From Gautieria morchelliformis (taxonomy: Eukaryota > Basidiomycota > Agaricomycetes > Gomphales > Gomphaceae): a stretch of 64,000 nt of DNA. Location of the stretch: the NCBI GenBank assembly GCA_015179125.1, contig WHVA01000217.1, forward strand, positions 1-64,000. Direction: 5' to 3'. The notes beneath the pieces were generated by a model. It did no database searches. It worked only from the letters and a program-made list of their open reading frames with translations, and was not told the DNA's origin. Shown in pieces: positions 55,941 through 64,000 of the stretch. Each line of letters opens with the position of its first letter. The first letter of the stretch is position 1. Made by a program: the position numbers and the translations under genes.

Positions 55941-57167
55941 ATGGAAGTCCCAGCTCTCCTTACTCCTGATACCTTCACGCCAATCCTGAAAAAACTAATA
56001 TCCACTCCGGACAAGTTTGGTGCCGATGACAGTCGTTTGGCATTTCACCACCTGCTGAGGCCGTCGTCAGCAACGCCAGACCAAATCGGCTCCTTTTTGA
56101 CCGCCCTGCACTTAACCCGAGTAGATCAGCAATCGGACGTGCTTGCCGCCGCCGCCGCCGTCCTGCATCACCATGCCGTCAGGCTGAAAGTAGAGGGCGT
56201 TGAGGAGGACTTCGTGGTGGACATTGTGGGCACCGGAGGAGACGGGTGGAATACCTTCAATGTTAGCACAACAGCTGCTATCGTCGCCGCCGGTGCAGGA
56301 GCACGTTTGCTCAAGGTGCCGTGGAATCTTGCCCGCTGAACCCTGATTTCTGCTGAATTTCGTCACGTGACGTAGCACGGTAACAAGGCCTCCACTTCTA
56401 AATCCGGGTCAGCCGATCTGTTGCGGGCGTTGTCCTGTCCTCTTGTTCCCCTCAGCCCGATATATACCCCGGGCGCTACGTGTGACAACTTACACCCTGT
56501 CAGTGCCCTCACACGCCCTTTACCCCGGATACCTTTCCAGTTTCTTCTTGCGACAGATTACCATCCGGCATTATCTTTGGTCGCTCCCTTGAGGCGGATG
56601 CTCCCTTTCCGCACAATTTTCAATATTCTGGGACCCCTCGTTAATCCTGCACGTCCACAAGGCATAGTTGTTGGCGTCGCCGAGCCGTGGCTGGGACCTG
56701 TCTTCGCTCGCGCTATCCGAGAGGGAGGGGTCAAACGGGGCCTTGTGGTGTGCGGCAAAGAGCGTCTCGACGAACTCAGCTGTGCAGGCGAAACAGACGC
56801 CTGGCAGCTCCACGAAAGCGGTGAGATCGCGTCACTAACCCTACATCCACGCATGTTTGGACTTCCCACACATCCTTTGTGTGCCGTCAGCGGCGGAGAT
56901 GCAGAAGAAAACGCTCAGATATTTGAGCGTTTACTTAACCCTTCTTTTAAGAAGGATACAATTCCGGAGGAGTTGAAGCCTATCCTCGACTTCGTTCTGA
57001 TCAATGCCGGGGCTTTATTAGTTGTTTCAGGAATAGCTAAAGATTGGAAGCACGGCGCAGACTTGGCCAGGGAAAGCGCGTTAGGGGGAATGGCCTGGGA
57101 GGCCCTGGTTAAATTCCGGGAAGCAGGTGAACAGGCCCTAAAGGAAGTACAACCTTCTTCGTCATGA
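55941..57167 (+). CDS. trpD: Anthranilate phosphoribosyltransferase
   Basis: Exon 1 55941-56315, 60-bp intron 56316-56375, exon 2 56376-57167, in frame, 388 residues, normal for fungi. It transfers phosphoribose from PRPP to anthranilate in tryptophan synthesis (TRP4 in yeast). Visible: N-terminal helices with the QIGSFLTALH motif, VDIVGTGGDGWNTFNVSTTAAIVAAGAGARLLK (GTGGD PRPP loop), HGNKASTSKSGSADLL across the splice, YHPALSLVAPLRRMLPFRTIFNILGPLVNPA, and DELSCAGETDAW (acidic metal site). The region between LVPLSP and FLLATDYHP has about 20 extra residues compared with relatives. It is open, but an unrecognised intron there is possible. No breaks. A TGAGTCA element lies upstream. Confidence 0.92.
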
Positions 57168-58060
57168 GAATTGTAGCTGCATCTAGGACTAGAGTATAGA
57201 ACCAGGGATCTCAAGGGAAATTTCGCTTTTGACACACGCACCAAGCGATCGCATAGAAGGCTGTTTTTCAGGCAGGCAGGGTCCCGGTCAAAGCAACGTC
57301 CAAACCTCTGGATCTCATTATGCTGATATTATTATTATTTCAAAATCTAGGTGGGCTGAGCATCAATAATTACTGGACAGTGCAATCGGAGGAGCATACT
57401 TATCATAGAACTTGACAACGTGACCAATCCCCTATAGCATCTACTTATTCGACGAGAAACGCAACATGATGCGGATCCTGTAGCGGCGCTCGTGCGCCAA
57501 TCCCCGACTCCGCTTCAGGGACACAGCTTGGGAAAAAACAAGATGAGCCGGGGATAATGATGAGAACATACAATCGGACACACTTACAATACTATTGGTG
57601 GAAAAATGTCGGCATAATAAAAGATCATGCAGCGAAAAGAGAAAAAAGGCGTCCAGGAATTAACATAGGAATCCGAGCGATGTTGTGTCGAGACCCTCGG
57701 AGCCGTGGACGGCAAAAGGATAAGCTATATAAAATGGAGGAGGGCCAAAAATAAGTATGCCGCCTAAATTAAAAGAAGATGAGCCCGATATAACGATCCG
57801 TAGCAAATGCGTAATGTCATCATTATCTCGCATGTTGACAAGCAAGACTATGCAGGGTAAGGAAGGGGGAAACAGGTTCATAATTAAGATGATATTTCCG
57901 TCCAGGAACGTTGGCATCTGAGCGAGGCTGTGTCGACAGAACCCTCCGACTGATGTTCTCGACGGATTCGTGTGGTGTGGGCAGTGTGTGCGTCGCAGAT
58001 ATGCTGCATGTTATCTGGTGTCCGAGTTGGTGCGTGGCAATACTTGTGCTTATTACTCGC
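57168..58060. other. Intergenic, partial internal repeat
   Basis: No gene. Two related stretches of about 55 bp share GTCCAGGAA...GAGCGA-G-TGTGTCGA (57651-57705 and 57901-57950). Function unknown. Confidence 0.45.
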
Positions 58061-58084
58061 ACAAATAATACATCATATCCCTCG

Positions 58085-58760
58085 TTAGCGTATGGCCCGC
58101 ATCGTGAAGCCAGGCTCCGAACGGGCCCAGGGTAGTAATATCGACACCTTCGAGGTATCAACCAAGCTACCCATAACCATGCAAATGGCCCTCCACACCG
58201 AACATGTACATACTTCCTCCTCTTCTCCACGCCCCAGCGTCCTCAACCTTTACCACCTCACCCGAGGCCAACCCGGCCTTGTCAACTTGACAGACTGCTC
58301 CTTCCAGGCGAACTCGAACCAGGGCTGCGTCGTCACGCCTCAGGACGCAGAGCTACGGCGCGGGCTTCGCGGCTGCCGGCGGTGGGGTCTGGTCGACCGA
58401 ATTTACAGAGTGGCCAGCCCGTCGCGAACTACCCCTCCAAAGGGTGCACCGTAGACACATCTTTCGCGCAGCACCTGATCCTTGACATCACACTCTGCGG
58501 TGGGTGCCTTACCTCCTTTCATTGACCAAGTGACTGAAGCTAAACCTTCCCAGGTGACTTGTAAGTCCACTTCCGCGCTACTCATTCAGCTTCCTGTATT
58601 TCTCGCCACGCAACGGCGCGAGTAATTCCGCCGTCTTGGCACAGACCTGCCCCGGGACGTGCTACAACAACTTCGTAATCGGCCCGCCCTCGAAGGATGA
58701 TAACACCTACTTCGATATCAAAAGTACATGGACGTTCCACGACCCGAGCGTCAAGGCAAG
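58085..58760 (+). pseudogene. GH16 endo-beta-glucanase relic
   Basis: Plus-strand pieces in shifting frames spell the C-terminal half of a GH16 laminarinase/mixed-linkage glucanase: WPA near 58096, SNIDTFE near 58138, QMALHTE, ANSNQGCVVTP, then in another frame AAGGGVWSTEFTEWP, then QHLILDITLCG near 58475, and after an intron-like gap QTCPGTCYNNFVIGPPS with YFDIKSTWTF. These enzymes cleave cell-wall beta-1,3/1,4-glucans and use ExDxxE. Here the first Glu (the nucleophile position) reads Asn (NIDTFE). With the missing N-terminal half and several frameshifts this is a dead fragment. It abuts a LINE fragment. Confidence 0.75.
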
Positions 58761-58924
58761 CAGCGCTACACGCCCGCGGGTGACATTCAGAGCAATGCTG
58801 GGGGCACTGCTGTGGGGTGTGGTGGGGTGATATGGAGACTGGAGGCTGAAGGCTGGACGCTAGATCCGAGCGCATGCTGGGTGTGCATTATGCGTCATTG
58901 TAGCAAACACACGAGCGTACTCCA

Positions 58925-60000
58925 TGTAGCATAGCATGGACAAGATTTGGAATGTAAAGAGAGCGGCGGCCAGGTATGTCAAGAGGCATAGAACCCCGCT
59001 CCACGAGATGATGCACGGGTTTAACCTCAAGCCGCAAAGGATGGAGAAAATAGAGGTGACGAAGCGAGGGCCAAAGTGGAAACCGACCTTCGACATACGC
59101 ATACCAGGAAGCAAAGATGAAGCAGCGGTGGAGGGACAGGCGGATAGCCCGGGGGTAAAGGTGTACACCGATGGATCGTCGGTCGACGGAGGGGTAGGAG
59201 CGCCAGCAGTCCTATACAGAGGGGGAGTGGTAGAGGAGGTGGTTAGAAGGTACATGGGAACGGAGGATGAACACATCATTTTCGAGGCGGAACTGCTCGG
59301 AGAAGCGATGGGCGCGAAGATGCTATGAGACGAGAGGAATGGGAGCCACATGCTGGGTGTGGACAATCAGGCGGCCCTGCTGACTACCAGGGAGGAGAGG
59401 GCGATATCGGGCCAATATCTGGTTAACGCGCTACACGAGCAGGCCGAAGCGATGGAGAGGGAGAGAAGGGGATACGCAAAGATGACAATGAGGTGGATAC
59501 CAGGGCACAAGGGAATAGGGGGCAATGAGCGGGCAGACAGGGAGGCAAAAAGGGCAGCAAAGGGCGAATCCACAGACGAACTGACGCACCAATAGAATGC
59601 CGGGGAAGAATGCCAATCAGCAGGACGGCCGAGATACAAAGGCACAACAAGGCGTTGAAAGCACTAGCCAAAGAAGCTTTCAGAAATTCGCCAAGAGTCC
59701 GATACGCACACCAAACCGATGCCTCGATGCCGTCAGCAGCGTACATGAAGCTCAGGGCCGGACTAGCGCGACGACAAGGCTCGCTTCTAATCCAGCTCCG
59801 CATGGGCCACCCACCGCTCAACAAGCATCTCTTCAAAATGGGGAAAGCAGAGACGCCGACTGCGAAGCTTGTTTGAGTAGCGACGAAACGGCCCATCACT
59901 TCCTATTACAGTGTCCAGCATACAAGCAACAGCGGCACCAACTGGAGAGGACACTGAGGCGTGGGGCGAGATCGGTCAACATGCACGCTTCTGAATAGAC
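58925..60000 (+). pseudogene. 5'-truncated Tad1-like LINE, ORF2 C-terminus
   Basis: Plus-strand frames 58936-59325, 59350-59595 and 59610-59998 together give the end of a LINE ORF2: a basic AAARYVKRHRTPLHEMMHGF, RNase H with VYTDGSSVDGGVGAPA (Asp), FEAELLGEAMGA (Glu), GVDNQAAL (Asp) and MRWIPGHKGIGGNERADREA, then a helical linker and DCEACLSSDETAHHFLLQCP. All RNase H acidic residues are present, but stops at 59326 and 59593 and a frame change near 59870 break it. Everything upstream of the RT end is missing, as in 5'-truncated insertions. The left end is blurred against the GH16 relic (58760-58925). No clear poly(A) tail was found. Confidence 0.78.
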
Positions 60001-61242
60001 CGAAAGTGCCAGCACCCCTTTTCCAGTAGATCAATGCGACCAGCAGATTCAGGCAGACTTTTGGCGACGTCACCCTGCGCGACGGAGGGAAATAGACCAG
60101 GAGCGGGTCCGCGCAAATCGCGCGGAAAGCCAAGGTAGCTCGCTTTGCAAAAGCACGGACTTACTCGGGACGCGAGTCCTCCAGTACATGTGGAGATAGA
60201 CACGAATGTATAGCTAGAAACGCAAGAGTAGATAGGCTGGATGTATGCCTCGTCTTACATAGGGCACAGCTGTTGGAACTACGGGCACGTGACCGTGCGC
60301 ATATGATGCAAACACGTGACAGCCGGCTATGACATCATTGACCCATTGGCTCCCAAGCCCCCAAACGCGAATTTATACCGCTCGAGCCCAAAAGCAAACG
60401 CGGCAGGCTTTGCTAAACGACAGTTGCGCAAGACCAAGGCCACTGCGGACGTGTACGAGTACTCATCGGGGAAAAACAAACGATCTGCCATTGCTCTTTC
60501 GCGCCGAGTATATGCGTGTGGAACACCTTTTGTTTCATTGTTTGTTCTCTTCTTTTGTTGTCCCCTTTAGTTTAACCATAGCTACTCAGAGTATAAGTAG
60601 AGCTCCATTAGATCATTCTCCTCAGTCGTTTGACTATGCTCCCACGTTCAGACACTGAGATTATTATCCAGTTTAATATAGACCATTTAATCTTACAAGA
60701 CAAAAATAGATATAATAAAATAAATAAATAAATAAATGAAAGATTTGGACGCAGAATTGGAGTAGTGACTCAACCGTCATGCCAATGCAGTACTGGTCAT
60801 GTCAGACACTGTAGAGCACATGGAATAAATATGATATTCGCATCAAAGTGCACCATTGCCTTTACTAATGTACTGCCACTAGTGTATGGTGCATGTGCAG
60901 AGGCTGGCTTTGGGTCAGTCAAAGGGTGTGGCAAAATTAACAATGCGTGAGGTAGACTTGACAACTCAGAGTGCACAAAAGTGGCATGTAAACCAAAACC
61001 GCGGGGAATGACTTATTGCTCAACTAGTAGTACAATTTGAACGGTAACAACAAGCAATATCTTCAATTATGACATAGCACCTTTGAACTGTTTAAGCTCC
61101 CTTTTCTGACCGATGGCTAGCTCTGGATTGATAATGTGCTTGAGGAATATCAAACCATCAGCAGTAAAACAAATACTTACATATTACCCCAGTCAAATAC
61201 AAGAAGCCAGTCGCAACAAGTATATGGAAGGAAAACTCTCAG
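60000..61242. other. Intergenic, no gene
   Basis: LINE 3' sequence may extend to about 60230. Beyond that only short frames. A microsatellite of AAAT type lies at about 60714-60738. The 3' end of the HEAT gene follows. Confidence 0.5.
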
Positions 61243-64000
61243 TCATGTGTGGACGAGAGAGGAATAGAAGGACAGACCAAGGTAGTGAGAAGCAATGGTA
61301 AATGTCCTTGTAGCCTGAAACCTGACATTGTCATCAGGATCATTTTGCATGGCCTGAATGACCAAAACCAGGGTATCATTGATAATATGCCCACAAATGT
61401 CATCTTTGACCCTGTGAGCCTGTGTGACAATTTAGGAGAGGAAGCTCACTGTGATATATAACAGCTTCCAAGGTTTTCAATGCCTGACATCGGACATCCT
61501 CATGTTCATCAGCCAAAATCCCTTGAATGGCAGATGCCGTGTCAGGGTTGAAAATCAGAGTATGGAGGTCATCTATGTACCTGTAAGCATGTGCTATAAT
61601 TCACAAGGGGATCCTCACTGTGATCCAAAGAAGCCACTAGGGTTTTCAAAGCCTGGATCTGAACTCTCCAATATTTATCTCTCAGCTTGTTGTGAATAGC
61701 AGAAATCATGCCCGGAGTGAAAATCAACCCATGAAGGTCACCTGTGCATCTGTAAGTATATGATATAATCAATGTAGAGGTCTCACTGTAATCCATAGAA
61801 GCTACTAGGATGTCCAAGGCCTTGCATTGGATATCCTCATCTTTATCAGCCAGTAACCCTTGAATGGTAGATATTATTTCAGGGTTAAAAATCAGACTAT
61901 GGAGGCTATCTATATACCTGTAAGCATGGGTGATAATTCATAAGGAAATACTCACCATGAGCCATGGAAGCTATGATGGCTTTTAAAGCCTGGAACCGAA
62001 CTCTCCAATCCTTATCTCTTAGCTTGTTGTAAATTGCAGAAACCATCCCAGGGGTAAATATTAGCCCATAAAGATCACCTATGCATCTGTAAGTATATGA
62101 TCTAGTTTATGCAGAGGTCTCACTGTGATCCATGGAAGCTACTAGGATGTCCAAGGCCTTGCATTGGACATCCTCATCTTTATCAACAAGTAACCCTTGG
62201 AGAGTATATATTGTTTTAGGGTTAAAAATTAGACTATGGAGCTCATCTGCATTCCTATAAGCATGTGCATGTGTTATAATTCACAAGAAGATACTCACTA
62301 TGAGTCATGGAAGCTATGATGGTTTTTAAAGCCTGGATCCTAACTCTCCAATTTTTATCCCTCAGCCGGCTGTGAATGGCAGAAATTATGCCAGGAGTAA
62401 AAATTATCCCATGAAGGTCACCTGTACATCTGTAAGTATATGATATAATTTATGCAGAGGTCTCACTGTGATCCATAGAAGTGACTAGGATGTCCAAGGC
62501 CTTGCATTGGACGAGCTCATCTTTATCAGCTAGTAACCCTTGGATAGTAGCTATTGTTTTAGGGCTAACAATCAGGCTATAGAGTTCATCTTTGCACCTG
62601 TAAGCATGTATTATAATTCACAAGGAGATACTCACAGAGCGTTACAGAAGTTATGATGGTCTTGAAAGCCTGGAACTGAACTCTCCAATTTTTATCTCTC
62701 AGCTGGCTGTGGATGGCAGAAATTATGCCAGGAGTAAAAATCAACCCATGAAGGTCACCTGTGCATCTGTAAGTATATGATATAATTTATGCAGAGGTCT
62801 CACTGTGATCCATGGAAGCTACCAGGATGTCCAAGGCCTGGCATTGGACACGCTTATATTTATCAGCTAGTAACCCTTGGATAGTAGATATTATTTCAGG
62901 GTTAAAAATCAGACTATGGAGGTCATCTGCATACTTTTAAGCATCAGTTATAATTTTCAAGGAGATACTCACTGTGAGCCACCGAAGCTATGATGGTTTT
63001 TAAAGCCTGGAACTGAATTCTCCTATTTTTATCTCTCAGCTGGCTGTGAATGGCAGAAATTATGCCAGGAGTAAAAATTATCCCATAAAGATCACCTGTG
63101 CATCTGTAAGTATATGATATAATTTATGAAGAGGTCTCACTGTGATCCATAGAAGCGACTAGGATGTCCAAGGCCCTGCATTGGACATACTCATCTTTAT
63201 CAGCTAGTAACCCTTGGATAGTGGATATTGTATCATGGTTAACAATCCGGTTATGAAGATCATCTGTGTACCTATAAGCATGTATTATAATCCACAAGGA
63301 GATACACACTGAGAGTCATGGAAGTTATGATTGTCTGTAAAGCCTGTGACCGAATTCTCCCATTTTTATCTCTCAGTTTGCTGTGAATGACAGAAATTAT
63401 GCCAGGAGTGAAAATTAGCCCATAAAGATCACCTATGCATCTGTAAGTATATGATATAATTTATGCAGAGATCTCACTGTGATCCATAGAAGCTACTAGG
63501 ATATCCAAGGCCTTGCATTGGACATCCTCATCTTGATCAGCTAGTAACTCTTGAATTGTAGATATTGTTTGTGGGTTAAAAATCAGGTTATGGAGGTCAC
63601 CTGTGTATCTATAAGCATGTTATATAGTTCACAAGGAGATATTCACTGTGAGCCATGGAAGCTATGATGGTTTTTAAAGCCTGAACCCGAACACTCCAAT
63701 ATTTATCTCTTAGCATGTTGTAAATGGTTGAAACCATAGCAGGAGTGAAAATCAACCCATAAAAGGTATCTGTATATCTGTAAGCTTGTGTTATAATTTA
63801 TGAAGAGGTCTCACTGTAATCCATAGAAGCTACCAGGATGACCAAGGTCTGGCATTGGGCATCCTCATTTTTATCAGCTAGTAACCCTTGAATAGTAGAT
63901 ATTGTTTCAGGGTTAAAAATCACGTTATGGAGGTCATCTGTGCACCTATCACCACATGTTATAGTTCACAAGGAGATACTCACTGTGAGCCAGGGAAGCT
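61243..64000 (-). CDS. 3' end of a HEAT-type repeat protein, one repeat per exon
   Basis: Partial gene entering from the right edge. Fifteen consecutive exons of exactly 123 nt (for example 61450-61572, 61619-61741, 61787-61909, 61956-62078 ... 63815-63937) are separated by introns of 45 or 46 nt in strict alternation, with one of 52. The terminal exon is 61243-61403. Each exon starts in the same phase and encodes one 41-residue helical repeat. Two types alternate: A, like DSLHSLIFNPEIISTIQGLL followed by ADKDEDIQCKALDILVAS, and B, like DLHGLIFTPGMISAIHNKLR then DKYWRVQIQALKTLVAS. The last, more diverged repeat is DDICGHIINDTLVLVIQAMQ and on to a stop. The alternating two-helix pattern with a central D fits HEAT/ARM solenoids, which are protein-binding scaffolds. 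The N-terminal part and function are outside the window. Confidence 0.8.
61450..64000 (-). repeat. 337-bp tandem array, about 7.5 units
   Basis: DNA-level tandem repeats with a period of 337 bp (123+45+123+46). Introns are conserved along with exons, so the array grew by unequal crossing-over of two-exon blocks. Units at the right are more alike than those at the left end of the array. Confidence 0.88.

Overview
This is a window of filamentous-fungal nuclear DNA, most likely from an agaricomycete basidiomycete. The evidence is genes full of 45-70 bp introns, an F-box family with basidiomycete-style N-termini, a KDZ-associated CxC5-like fragment, Tad1-type LINEs, and single-copy housekeeping genes (trpD, a TRAPPC10-like gene, an Ssr4-like gene) packed at the right. 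The species cannot be fixed from sequence alone.

Left part (1-37 kb) is a transposon graveyard with clean nesting. A Tad1-like LINE on the minus strand runs from about 21.46 kb (ORF1) down to about 3.7 kb (end of ORF2). It is broken by at least five later insertions whose ends I could place: a 5.1-kb Ty1/copia element (15168-20274, TSD TTGGT), a solo LTR of the same family (13421-13908, TSD CTTTG), a 1.23-kb solo LTR of another family (8915-10148, TSD ACAGG), a 3.0-kb LTR-flanked element with no recognisable protein (5427-8424, TSD ATCAC), and a poly(A)-containing insert near 4.38-5.30 kb. The 3.0-kb element is the most unusual object here: its interior is essentially a string of short, distinct, mostly perfect hairpins.

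From about 31 kb down to 21.6 kb lies a decayed many-exon minus-strand gene that combines a MULE-like DDE transposase (D, D, CxFH, E motifs), a SWIM-like segment and, further downstream, an Ulp1/C48 cysteine protease with visible H, D and C motifs. Its introns carry two more solo LTRs (26246-26811, TSD TGAAG; 26964-28206, TSD ATCAC), a diverged copia-type LTR and possibly a fourth LTR. In its protease part a 100-bp unit containing a whole intron is repeated four times.

From 31 to 39 kb are plus-strand fragments of uncertain identity, two minisatellites, a coiled-coil exon, a degenerate GGGACA-type array and a CxC5-like KDZ-associated remnant.

The right part is genic: an Ssr4-like SWI/SNF-RSC subunit (39672-41196, minus, with frame breaks), an APH-type kinase-fold protein (42034-43323, minus), two F-box genes in a ~3.1-kb segmental tandem duplication (43.55-50.65 kb, plus), a TRAPPC10-like gene (51098-55746, minus) divergent from anthranilate phosphoribosyltransferase (55941-57167, plus), then a GH16 relic, a 5'-truncated LINE and, at the right edge, the 3' end of a minus-strand HEAT-type repeat gene in which every 41-residue repeat is encoded by its own 123-nt exon separated by 45/46-nt introns.
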